Assembly: GCA_013420905.1 (NCBI GenBank)
Contig: JAAXNY010000006.1
Span: 2,108,001-2,172,000 of the forward strand
DNA from: Collybia mongolica
Taxonomy: Eukaryota > Basidiomycota > Agaricomycetes > Agaricales > Clitocybaceae
DNA: 64,000 nucleotides
Direction of reading: 5' to 3'
The translations under genes were made by a program, and so were the position numbers. Numbering within the stretch: position 1 is the stretch's first letter; every line of letters starts with the position of its first letter. Below, piece by piece: positions 11,905-23,846 of this stretch. The notes beneath the pieces are model-generated. The model saw nothing but the letters and a program-made list of their open reading frames with translations, was not told the DNA's origin and ran no database searches.

Positions 11905-12077
11905 GGTATGTTATAAAATATGATTTAAATAAGTTTCGGTTGGCAACTCCAGCGACGGACCACACGTGGTTGGGTCTCTCTCTACAAATTTTGGACTCTC
12001 TCTCAATCCTCTGTCCAACTTTCTCTCTTCACTCACGACTCCTCACGCTAACCAAACGCTTGCAAGTTTCTGTTCCC

Positions 12078-15000
12078 ATGAACGGTTTGGACGTGGATCC
12101 TCCTCACTACAAGCCCCTTCCTCTCCCAGCCAGGGATGACAATCTTCCTCCTCCTCCAGAAGGCCAGGATGCCGCTTTTCTTCCTCCCCTTCCCCCCAAA
12201 TCTTTACAGGATGAAGTTCATTCCATGCACCCTCCCCATCTTGCTAATTTGCCGTCGTTTCGCTCTCTTGACGCGGGTACGATCTCCTAAACAGAGTCCA
12301 ACTAATAGTTAAACCAATTTCTCATACTACAGGTCTTGTCACTCCTTCAACACCAACAACTCCCGTCACTCCTTCAAGCCCTATAATTTCATCTTCAGAA
12401 GCCAAGTCGAAAAAGACTAATCCCCTTAATGATTTGATCGATACAGAGAAGGCATATGTCGACCAATTAACTGGCATCATACGCGTGTGTTTGTCACTAG
12501 CATACCATTAAAAGCATGTTCTGATACACTTGATTGCTCCAGAAAGTCGCAGCTGCATGGTCCCGGTCAAATCTTCCTCCTCCAGATTTAGATACCATGT
12601 TTCGGAGCATTGAGGGGGTGTACAAGGCAAACCGGGGGTTGCATTCGGTATGCAAACGTTTCCTCTTTGTTTTTTAAAAAGAAATTGGTGAACCAACTAC
12701 GTGAAACAGAAACTGAAAGAAATTGGAACAAATCCCTCGTCGCCAAAAGCACTTGGAGATTTGTTGATGAGATGGGTACGTACCATCGCCAATTACAGTT
12801 CTGCATGGCTCACCATGATATAGATTGATGATCTAAAGGGCCCGTATACCACGTACTGCACAAAGTATCGGTGTGGTTTTGATACGTGGGATGCTGTCCA
12901 ATCCAATCCAAAGCTACCAAATATCTTATCAACATTTTCGGCCTCAACGCCTCCTCCACTGTCCGTCATCGCTTCAAATTCCTCGAATCCCTCTATGTGG
13001 ACACTCGATGATTTGTTTTTGCTACCAAAAGCCAGGCTCAAATACTACAAGAAACTGTATGGTCGTCTCTTGAAGAGCACAGTGTCAGGCAGAAGCGACC
13101 ACCGATTACTCCTCGGGGCGTTGGACACCCTAGATGCTCTTTTAAATACACTTGAAAGCAGGAGTACAGTAATCGTTGGCTCAGTCACATCACCCGCCCC
13201 TCCGGTGCCCACCCCTCTTGAAACAGAAGATGAAGTTGTCATCGATTTAAGGTCCCAGGGCGCACTCAACACGGGCGGCGCACATGAACCTTTGCGTATC
13301 AGCGCTGATATAGTACCTAGCAGTGAGAGCAGTTCCGCCCGCGGTAGCAGTTTTTCCGGCGGGTGAGTTTGCCCATTATTATCATTAATACACCTCCTAA
13401 AGTTGACAACAGTGAGCGTTTGTCTCGCGAAACTGCATCGACTTCCATTAGCCGAGGATCCTTTGCGACTATGTCGATGCCTATCTCTGATCTCGAACGT
13501 CGGCTGGCCACTCAACGAACGCTTGACATCTTTACAATGAAACCTAAGGTAAGACAACAGATATATTCTGGTTCACTATCTTAGCTGACATCCGGTCATG
13601 ACTAGGTGGTTCGGCTTCAGATGGCACCCCCGTCATTGACATATACACGTGAACTCCGGTTCTCTATCGACGTCATCATTCACTTCACACCTCGAGCAAC
13701 AGGTGTGGAAATTATACACAACAAAGGGCACATTTTCCTTTTATCAGATCTCTTTCTAGTTTGTGAAAGGATGACTTCTGAAGACAGAGCACACGGTGGG
13801 ATCGAGGGAGCTGATATGTGGCTTTGCTACCCACCGTTGGCCGGGAAAGTCTTGCGTGTTTCTGAAGTGCCAGATCAACGTGGGTCCATAACATATCTTG
13901 ATTGTCATGTTCCTAAATACCCTCGACATAGCTAATTCTCTTCAAGTTGCTATTATGCGGAAAGAAACCTTGATTATTAAGGCGGAATCTATAGAAGTGC
14001 GGAATTTTATGATGACCCAGTTTAAGGAATGTATCGAGTTCGCGGGCTCAGGTCAGTAACATTGTATTTCAAGACTTGAATGATAGTGAACATTTTTTGC
14101 AGTCCCTCCAGTTTCCAAGCAGCCGCCACCCCCTATGCCGTCCTTGAATGGCTTGCCAAGTTCACCATCCGCGCCGCTTGATCGAATCGTGCCTAGCCAG
14201 CAGCCTTTCCCGATTTTTGAGCAAAACAACGGTGATCGAAGTCCCGAAAGACACCGCTCATCCTCACCCCCATCAGGACTGCGCCATCACGAACCAATCG
14301 GAGGCATCTCCTCCAGGTCACAACCACCGCCCATGTACCAGAATCCTGACGGAAGATTATCCGATAACCACTCTAGGCTTGCCTTGTCACCAGAGGCTCA
14401 GATGCAGCAGGGAGCCAATAGACTCCCTTCTATGCATGATCCACCAACAGGCCCCCCTTATCCGAGAACATCGTCTTCCGCACAGGCATTCGGAAACGGA
14501 TCAATGTCCTTCGGACCTGGGACCACACATCCGCCAACTAGAACGACGAGTTTTGGTCAACAAGGGCTACCGCGGCCGGGGCCAGGGTTTTCTTCCCCTC
14601 CTAACATGAGCCCTTACGGCCATCCACCGCCCTTGCAACCACAAAACCATCCGATCTACCAACAATCCCCACACAATCGCCAGAGTCCATACGGACTCCC
14701 GCCCGGTGCATCACAACCAGGAAGCATTCCTCCGCGACCACCTTCGGAGCCTGGGATCAGAAAGAGTCCTTCTACTCGCTCTCTCGCGTCACAGTATTCT
14801 CATTACGACCAGCCAGGATTTGCGCCGCCTGTCCCTTCCTTTCCTGGCGGATACCCCCCTAATGGCCATAATTTCATTTCAAGAAGTAGTTCTTATGGCA
14901 ATTTACACGCCCCACAACCCCGTCCCTTGCTACCATCATTACAGGTCGCTTCTCGCTCATTATCGATGGCCGAACCCTCGTTCGATGAGCCAAGTCCTCC

Positions 15001-15388
15001 TAATTCTCCTGTGGAGGAAACTCCCCAGCAGTCAGGGCCAGTCACATCCACAATATCAGCCCAGATGAAATGCAAAGTATTCCTCCAGCAACAACATGCG
15101 CAATGGAAATCATTGGGTTCTGCGAAACTCAAATTATACCGCCAAGATCCTACTAATATCAAGCAACTCGTGATTGAAGCGGAGAACAAGGAGAAGTCCG
15201 TCTTGATTTCAACAATAGTATTGACGGATGGTGTCGAACGTGTCGGTAAAACAGGTGTGGCTATCGAACTCAGCGACAAGGGAGCACGGACAGGCATCAT
15301 ATACATGATTCAACTTCGTAACGAGAAATCTGCTGGAGGTCTGTTCGATAGTTTGCTCGCAGGATCCGATCGAGCAACAAGGGGATAA
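12078..15388 (+). CDS. DH-PH domain Rho guanine nucleotide exchange factor with Pro-rich region and C-terminal PH-like domain
   Basis: Predicted activator of Rho-family GTPases at the cell cortex. The start is ATG 12078 (MNGLDVDPPHYKPL). After a Pro-rich head, NDLIDTEKAYVDQL opens a Dbl-homology domain that runs through KLVNQLRETETERNW, YTTYCTKYRCGFD and LPKARLKYYKKLYGRLLK (about 12400-13170). A PH domain follows (ELRFSIDVIIHF, GHIFLLSDLFLVCERM, about 13606-14050). The exon 14102-15388 encodes a roughly 300-residue Pro/Ser/Gln-rich disordered stretch. It ends in a compact C-terminal domain (CKVFLQQQHAQWKSLGSAKL, LYRQDPTNIKQL, GIIYMIQLRNEKSAGGLF) that resembles a RanBD/PH-like fold. About seven introns. 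The Rho substrate cannot be predicted from sequence alone. Confidence 0.85.
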
Positions 15389-15581
15389 ATCTGTTGTACT
15401 CTCTTGAGCCTGATTTTCCAGATAGATGTAATTAGGACAGTTTGGACCATCTTGCGCCCTGCACCCACACCTATACCTATGACCCCGTCTTCAAAGCTCT
15501 CCATTCTTTTCCACTTCCCTATCCTAAAATCCTAAGGCCTTACTTTACCTATTATCATACATCCCGAATACTTGGATAATG

Positions 15582-17303
15582 TCAATGAATTGGATCCTCC
15601 CAACATAAAATGGCCGCAAGTGAGATATGATCACTACCACAAACACCTTTTTGGGGGAGACCTGGCTTGAGATTTTCTATAGTGTGAGGGGCGAGAAGTC
15701 CGGTGACCTTCGAGGGGCGATCTCCTGGGTCCAAAACAAAGAGGTAATCTCAAGCGATAATTTAGGACCTTAATGACACCCACTAAATGAAATCCAAATC
15801 ACCTAGGACTGTTTTCCAATAATGCGTGTAACTGGTGTATTCCGGCTCGTTTCTGCCGCGCCTCGTTGGGGGTATGGGGATTCGATGACCAAATGTGCGC
15901 AATCCATTAACTGTTTCGACTTGCCCAAGGCCTTCATCATATACACTTCTAATTCGAGGCAATCGAGAGAACATATCAACCAGTTCGGTTACTGAAAGGA
16001 GCCCGTCCGCCCGAGTTGCAGGACGTGCATTGGTGATAACTTTGTCTGGGTCTGATTCTCCGTCTGCCTCATCCATACTGATTACCCCAGTCGCGGCGAT
16101 GACTGTGGGGTCAACTGAAACATGAACAACTTGAGAGGTTATCAAGCGTTCTTTCTGTTCGGGTAGTAATGGATCGCCAACAAGGAGCGAATAAACCGGA
16201 TCATCAGGAGCAAAATTGAAATCTGGTCAACCCGTAAGTGTTGGTGCAGAAAATATGTGATTTGAAGTACCTCCACCAATAACGCAAGGCCAACTATCAC
16301 AGTCCGCCTCATTTCTGAATTTCACCACTTCCTGAAGTAAAATTGCCGCCTGCCTAATGTATACCCTTCACTTCAGATTTAATTGATGTTACACTTCGCA
16401 CTGGCTGACCTTGCTCTCTCGTATGTATACCTGCTTTAGATTTAGCAACAGTATTCATATGGAGGACAATGGCTATTTACTTTGGATGCCAAAAAAGGTG
16501 AGTGGTTGCCACCAAGATGCCGTCGTTTTCCTTCGTTTTACTTCTCAACAATACCAGAGATCCAATGTTTCTCGTGTTGAAACTACGTCCATGGCGAGTG
16601 TTTTCAACACCATCCGAACGAATTTCCTGCGTGTCGTATTCCACGAGTTTACTAGCAGCTATGCTATAGAGTTTCATTTTAAATGCAATAAGACATCCAT
16701 GTTTTTTCCCTGGGCCAGCCGCATAGTGATGGGCATATTCTGCCTCATCGAGGATGGGAAGAAGTTTCTCCAGACGATCTACTTCCTAAAGACGGTTGAG
16801 AAAGTGTCAAGATAGAATGGAGTTACATTTGAGCTACCTGAAGACACATTATATCAGCATCCATGGCTAGGAGCTCATGATACAGCATGTGCTCTCGCTG
16901 CACCGCTTTCAAGCAATTACTTGTAGGAAACAATTCTCGACCTTGACTTACAGCTCAACCCAACTAAGGTGGCAACAAAAATAGTAGCTGACGCACGAAT
17001 CAGACATTGGGCGAGCAACTGATCCAAGGGCCACAGTTAGTTCTGTGAAAGTGCCCTAGGCGAAATAGATAATCAACAGACATTCCAAGTGAGAACTTTT
17101 ATAATTTGATTCCCTCGCTCTTTTAAAGGCGAGGGGATTGGAAGCCAGACTCGATGAGTGATCAGATTTGAATGGTTTTTCTCAACACCCCGTAGTTGAT
17201 CGGCAGCAGTGAAAATTTGTTGTCTTTTTGCTTTACGATTTTCTGCCAGAGCGAGCTGTTCTGGAGTCAGCTGGAACTGTTTCCAATGCGTTTGCGGAGG
17301 CAT
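15582..17303 (-). CDS. Endonuclease/exonuclease/phosphatase family nuclease (Ccr4/Ngl2-like)
   Basis: Predicted Mg2+-dependent RNA exonuclease of the EEP superfamily, closest in layout to yeast Ngl2 (5.8S rRNA 3'-end trimming) and nocturnin/Angel proteins. The start is ATG 17303 (MPPQTHWKQFQLTPEQLALA). Catalytic signatures appear in order: VLTWNVCLLAQ, MCLQEVDRLEK (catalytic Glu), ATTHLFWHP, IGGDFNFAPDDPVYSL (Asp and Asn) and, in the last exon, CGSDHISLAAIL (Asp-His pair). The protein ends WEDPIH with TGA at 15582-15584. At least six introns. There is a long insertion between the GGDFN motif and the last exon (VISMDEADGESDPD), which is common in fungal Ngl2 homologues. It is divergent from the M16 peptidase gene, 187 bp away. 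Confidence 0.88.
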
Positions 17304-17490
17304 ATTGAGTATCTTAAATTGCCAAAGCCACTGACTCAGTCTGAGAATGCTTATTACGTAACAAATAAAATAAAATACTGATAACTCTCACGTGGATACT
17401 AACTAGCGCGGGCCAACGCTGTTGAGAAACCGTGCGGTATAAGTTACTTATCTCTCGGTCGAATCGTGTAGTCTCCTTTTTGACTGCCAC

Positions 17491-20400
17491 ATGTTACTCT
17501 CGTCAACGTCTTGGAGAATTTTGCGTTCAGTAGCCGGTCGTAGTAGATCCGTGACGCCGGCGTCTCGATTCAGGACCAACCCTCCGAGCCTCGTTTCGAA
17601 CCGCGACTTCCTCAATTGGAACCCACGCTTTGGCTTGTCCCGAGTTCGTTCTGCCTCAGATATGTCCAATGCACATGAACAGTACGGCAATTTCGACCTC
17701 ATCAAACAAATCAAACTCGATTTTACCGACGTTGTTGTTTCGAAATGGAGAAGCCGAATCACTGGCTTAAGTGTTGTACATCTGGACTATGAAGGTTCGT
17801 CCTCTTGATTTCCCGATCGATGAGTAAATACTGATGTCTTTACCCACAGCCCCGATTGTCAACGGCTACTTCGTTGTGGCGACAGAAAGCACGTTCTTTA
17901 TCCTGAAATTCTGTGCCTTTTTATACTAATACACTAATTTAGTCTTCGATGATTCTGGCTGTCCCCATACTTTAGAACAGTATGTAGTTTACTGCTCGAC
18001 GATCTCAGCAATACTTATATTCACCTAGTCTGGTATTTATGGGCTCTGAGAAATACCCTCATAAAGGCGTTCTGGATCTTTTGGCCAACCGAGGGTTCTC
18101 TAACGGGACGAATGCATGGACAGACACGGATCACACCGCATACACAATCTCAACAGCCGGGGAACAGGGATTTCTCCAACTGCTGCCTATCTACGTGGAT
18201 CATATCCTATATCCCACTATCACGAAAGCCGGGTTTGCGTTTCTATTCTTCACTTCGGCGGGATACCAACCTCATTGTTTGTTATAGATTTGTCACAGAG
18301 GTTTATTTCATCCACTGGTGAAATGCCCCTGTCTCACCAAAAACATAGGTTCATCATATTGATGCTAAAGGCCAGGATTCAGGCGTTGTTTACAGTGAGA
18401 TGCAAGGCCGAGAGAATACTTCTGGTGATCTTATGGCCCTGCGGTTCGTTTCCTTGATTATTTTCATGTGATTGGTGATGATAGTAATCCTATGTTAGGC
18501 AACAACGTTTGATGAATCCCCCTGACAGTGCCTATCGTAGTGAAACGGGGGGGCTTATGGAGGCGCTTAGAGTATTAACGCCGGAACAAAGTACCTTCAT
18601 TCCTTTTAAACCCCTTGTCATATTTCAACGCATTTACAGTCAGACAATACCACTCCACATACTACGTTCCGCACAACTTAACACTCATAGTCGCGGGAAA
18701 ACTCTCCAGTGGCACTCTGTCATTATTGGATGTCATCCAACACCAAGTAGAGCCATCGCTCGTGCAGCACGGGCAAAATGCAGGACCTCGACCAGCAGGC
18801 TGGAAACGACCATTCGTTGAAACAACAACATTTCATAGGCCCCCTATCACCGCAACCATGAAAGAAACTGTAGAATTTCCAGAGAAGGACGAGAGTACGT
18901 ATTTCGCAAGACTTGTGCTATCTGGGTTACGTTAAAGCGTCTGACAGGCATGGGAGAATTAACAATTACCTTCCTTGGCCCTTCGCCCAAACAATATTTA
19001 GAAAGAAAGGTCTGTATTTTTATCATATCTAGATATCAAACTTACTCCTACTCGGGTACAGGCATTGGATATTCTAGGCACTTACCTGACTTCGTCTTCG
19101 GTCGCACCTCTCAACAAAGAATATGTTGAAACTGAGTCTCCGCTCTGGTGCGAATCTCAACAGTGCGATTGAGAATTGACCTGACCTCTATGTAGCTCGT
19201 ATATCTATTTTGGAGAAGAAACTAGGGTGACGCGTGTCGACCTACCAATATACATTGGATCCGTTCCAACCGCACACTTAAACAATTTCGACAAAAAGCT
19301 TAAGTCAAGCCTCACTCGAATTGCCAAAGACGGTCTTGACATGGAGCGGATGGCAATGGTCATTAGTCGCGATGAGCGTCAGGTATAATCATTCATCTAC
19401 TGAAGCATCTGAATGTGTCAATCTGAAGAGCAACGATAGCTACGCAGCAAACTGGAGTCTGCGAAAGGCGACACCTTCTCTGGCACCATTATAACTGATT
19501 TTCTGTATGGTGCTGAAGATGGCTCCGAGCTCAAAGATTCTATGGACGAAATTACACAATATGCGACCTTGCGGGAATGGCCAAGCCAACGCTGGACCGA
19601 TCTTTTGAGACAGTATGTCCCAATCCGCGTACTTCCCCACTGGTATATTTATCCTGGTTTGTAGGTATTTTGTCGATCAACCTTCAGTTGTCATCTTAGG
19701 CAAACCTTCTGCCGCTCTTGCTGAGAAAATAGAGCAGGACGAAAGGATTCGTATTGCTGAGCAGGTAAGGACACTAGGGCCTGAAGGTTTGAAGAAAGCC
19801 GAACAGGTGCTGGAAGATTCCAAAGCCGAGCACAGCAAACCTATTCCAACCAATATCTTAACATCCTTTCCTGTTCCCAACGTGAGAAGCATATCATGGA
19901 TACCTGTGCAGAGCTTGCAAGAAAGGGGTACAAATAGACAGAACTTTACTCCGATAACATGCCCAACGGAACTGTCAAAACATATCAGCTCGGATGGGGC
20001 CCCTCTTCCATTTTTTGTTCAATATGATCACGTCGAGGTGACGCATTTAGCTTCCTTCTATCTTTGGTATCCATACTGAATGGCAGTAAGTCTGACTTTG
20101 TTTCAATCCACGCGTTGTTCTCGCTGGCCAAACTTCCCAATCGATTGCGACCGTAAGTCCTTACTTTTTCTAATCTTCACTCTCTCAGTAAATGTGTCTT
20201 TCAGGCACATCTCAACATACCTTTCTGCCTTCTTCTCTCTCGCAGTAACAAGATACTCTGGGGAACGCCTTACACACGAAGACGTTATCAACAAGCTAGA
20301 TAACGAGACCGTGTCGTATGAAGCAGGCTTGGGTGTTTCGAATGGGTTTTCGGACATTTTCCGCGTTAGCATCAAAGTCGAAATCACCATGTATGAAACT

Positions 20401-21979
20401 GCCGTTGCGTGGCTGAGGGACCTTCTTCACGGAGGGGAATTCGATTCAGAACGGTAATGCCAGGCCTGGGCTGTCTTCGAACTCGTTTGTTCAATGCCTT
20501 GGTCGTCAGGTTACAGATCGTCATCGCGAAGATTCAACAGTCTTTACCAGAGATGAAACGGGATGGCAACAACGTCTTAGGATCGCTATGGTCCGAGATT
20601 CTATTCAACGATAATTCAACAATGCGATCCGGAAGCGTGCTTCCCCAAGTCGAATTCATTCCCAAACTCGCGCGGCAACTTCAAGAAGATCCTGCCGAGG
20701 TTATCAAGGACTTTGAGGAAATACGACAATTTAGTTAGTGCCCTCTGTTACTTTCGCTCCGCCAGTGTTGATAAAATACAGTCATTGACCCATCCGGAAT
20801 ACGGTTTTCCGTGACTGGTAATATTCTCAAGCTCGAGAAACCGCGAAGTGTGTGGGGGAAGCACTTTTCACATTCACTGCCGGTATGTGATTCTTTACTT
20901 GCTCTATATTTGGCAGCATCACATCCTGTCGGTTTAGGAGAGCGAGCTTTCCCCTGTCCCACTTTCTTCAACCACACTCAGTAAAGTAGGCAGGCAACCT
21001 GTTCGAAAGGTTGGACAAATGTCATCCATTTAGATGGGATCTAACTGAATTTTCACTTCTAAGGCAATTGTCATGAGTCTTCCAACAATCGAAAGCTCCT
21101 ATATCACCCACACGACCAAGGGAATCCAAGGCTTTGATCACCCAGACTATCCTGTAGTTCGGGTGGCCCTTGAGGTATTGAATGCAACTGAGAGTTATTT
21201 ATGGGTAAATTTTCCGCTTGTTGCCTTGATCCTAAGGCTCACTGACCCTCAGCGTTATATTCGGGGTTCTGGGTTGGCTTATGGCGCCTATGTATCTTTG
21301 GACGTCGAAGCGGGTCTCCTCAGCTTTTCACTGTATCGTGTATGTCGCGAGTACTTGACCACACGGTTACGTTGCATGCTCATTGCGCTCTAGAGTTCCA
21401 ATAGTCTTAGTGCTCTTGAAGAAGCTGCGAAGGTCCTAAAAGGTCTTGTTGACGGTTCTGTACGTTCAAACAACATGCCTTTATTCAATGTATCGTGGCT
21501 AACAAGCTTGCAGATTGAACTCGATGACACCACTCTGGATGCAGCAAAAAGCAGCATAGTTTATGGAGTCACCAGGAATGTTTCGACGGCTAGCCGAGCA
21601 GTAAGGCTTTTCGAACCTGCAACTTTAAACACATTTTTATGTTTCGCAGGCGATGGTTTCTTTCACCAACCAAGCTCTGAAGGGTGTTTCCAAGACTCAT
21701 CAAGTTGACCTTTTGGAGAAATATCAGGCGGTATCAAAGCGGGATGTCCTGGCGGCGTTTGCAAAACATTTTTTACCATTGTTCGATTCATCTTCGTCCA
21801 TTGCAGTGGTTGTCACAGCACCATCGAAGGCAGATCAACTTTACGAAGGGCTCACAACTGTCGGTTTCGAGGTTGAACAACGCAAATTGGAAGTTGATCC
21901 AATTGATCTTGAAAATGCATTTGAAGATAGTGATAGCGACGGTGGAAGTGATTCGGAATCAGAAGATATTAGACCGTGA
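17491..21979 (+). CDS. M16 family zinc metallopeptidase (YOL098C/SDD3-like)
   Basis: A large insulinase-family peptidase. The inverted zinc motif HTLEH lies at about 17968-18030 and is split by an intron through the second His codon; LVFMGSEKYPHKGVLDLL follows, as in YOL098C-type enzymes. More exons give FSNGTNAWTDTDHTAYTIST, GVVYSEMQGRENTSGDL, YHSTYYVPHNLTLIVAGKL and repeated M16 half-domains to the acidic tail ENAFEDSDSDGGSDSESED, with stop at 21977-21979. Around 17 small exons are needed. ATG 17491 adds a Ser/Arg-rich, acid-free extension of about 57 residues that looks like a mitochondrial presequence. The start of the family's conserved part, MSNAHEQYGNF near 17662, would give a cytosolic form. 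I cannot decide between them from sequence. Confidence 0.88.
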
Positions 21980-22085
21980 AGAAAACATCCATGGTATATT
22001 TTCGCGAAATCTGGAATGCTCTTTAGTTTACTATTTGGGATTATTTAGTAAACTCTGCTGCTTAATACGCATATGATAATCTAGA

Positions 22086-23425
22086 TTACGATGTTGCTAT
22101 GCTGCTACTGATGACCTCAATCATCCTTTCATCAGCTTCTCCGACCTGCAGCTCAACTCCTTGCAAAAAACCATTATCGACCAAAAATCGCACGGCTTGT
22201 GAAAGATTCGATATTGTTACACGAATTTCTGGTAAGAGCAGCTGCCAATGAAGTTCGGGGGGTCAGGTGCTGCAACATCACATCGAGAGAACTCACGTTT
22301 CGTAAGAGTGTTGGGCGAGACACAAAAGGATTGTAAATTTCCTTTTTCATGGGCTGTATTTTCTTTGTTCTGCGACGGTCTATGTGATTGGCAGTCTGTT
22401 GAGTAGCAGCCCCTCCATGGCCGTTTCCATCAGTATCGGAGGTCATAATAATTGGGGGTCGAGTGTCTACAACGGGTCGTTTAGTTGACGCAGTCTCTGG
22501 TTCAGCGTCACTTTCAGTCTCTGTGTCAGGACGCGGGGCAACAACAGTAGTACCGTCGTCCGGACAAAGGGGGGTCGGGGTCACGTATTGAGGAGTGTGC
22601 CTCGGGAATAAGGCAGGTGCTCTGCCTCTCCAGCCTGCGTCTGGCCCAAGCCCACGACTTCGCCCTCTAACTTGATTGCTGCTGTATCTGCCGCGTTCAC
22701 TCGTATAATCACTACTGAGAGGTTTGTCGATTCTCCGTCTCTTCCGTAGACTATTGTCGCCAACAGAAAGTTGTCCACGAGATATTGCTTCCTCCATCTT
22801 TCGTTTCTTCTCTTCAACACGAGAACTAGTTGGCCATCGCTTTTTTCGCTCTGCGATCCAAGCTTCTACAACTTCGGGCGAATCCAAGATGAGCGTAGTT
22901 CCTTGGATAGGTATTGGTTTCCTGCAGGCCCAAAGTCAGCCCTTTATGACTTGAGAAAGTAAAGAATGGTAACCCTTTCAAACTTGGGTCAGCATCCCAG
23001 TCGTGTTTCTTCTGTTTCATTTCCCATCCCGGTGGGTATATCAGATGCCGATCCATCATGTGTATTTCGAGGGTTTTGCGAGACGCAGTAAAGCTACAGC
23101 CCTTGAGAGTGCATTTGTTATTTCCGGGTTGATACCAAGCGGCAGAGGTGGGAAGGGCAATGTCAGCTTGTGAACTCTGCCTATTCATGGATCCATATGT
23201 GGTGTGCCGGGAAAGCAATGGATCAGGGGCGAAAGACCCATTTCCCCAAAGTGCCGGGGTCGTCGCAGCAGGAAAGTTCATATACGCCTCTGCATAGTGA
23301 GATGATATATGATATTGCATAAGAGACGGCTGGGCATATGGGTTGGACAGAGCTGTTGCTGCTGGCAAAGCGGCCCTGGCGTGAGGGGTTATTGTAAGAG
23401 ACAGGTGAGAAGATTGTTCTGCCAT
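22086..23425 (-). CDS. NUFIP1/Rsa1 family box C/D snoRNP assembly factor
   Basis: Nuclear scaffold that brings Snu13/15.5K to box C/D snoRNPs with the R2TP complex. The start is ATG 23425 (MAEQSSHLSLTIT), chosen over an upstream Met at 23518. A C2H2 finger (CTLKGCSFTASRKTLEIHMM-RH, about 23040-23115) is followed by the diagnostic NUFIP1 motif: LILDSPEVVEAWIAERKKRW and SRVEEKKRKMEEAISRGQLS. A basic/acidic disordered region then leads to NPFVSRPTLLRN and, after a 3' intron, LLLPEIRVTISNLSQAVRF, which matches the segment that binds ZNHIT3/Hit1 in homologues. Stop TAA is at 22086-22088. The intron at about 22924-22973 has a GTTACC donor. Confidence 0.88.
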
Positions 23426-23846
23426 AATGGAAAACAAAAATTTGGTCCTCAACGCGTTTAATTCTACTTCGTAGTGTAGTACAATTTGCGATCGGTTCTG
23501 GCTGAAATTTTGATACACACGTGACTACGAAACAACGCGTACACATTACGTCAACCAAATATTGTATGGGATGTAGTACATCTCCTAGGCGAGCGAGCTT
23601 TTAGGGATTGAGGGGCGAGAGGCGTGTTTAAGAATGGTTGGAATTTACGAGCATCAGTGACGGAGGGGAAGTGGGAAAGAGATCGGGGACGGATCAAGGG
23701 AAGAGGGCATGGGGGTGGGTGGGGATGTGGATGTGGGTGAAGTTGGAACTGCCTGCCATGACTTTGGCGATGTCGGTTTGGCTCGAAAAGAAAAAGAACA
23801 AAAAGGCAATGAACGTCATAAGTCTGCACAATCGGAGCTCATACAA
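23426..23846. other. Intergenic region with G-rich tract
   Basis: This 421 bp lies between the KH gene 3' end and the NUFIP1 start, so it serves as the NUFIP1 promoter. It contains a plus-strand run of G-tracts at about 23690-23742 (repeated GGG and GGGG blocks) that could form a G-quadruplex. No gene is seen. Confidence 0.5.
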
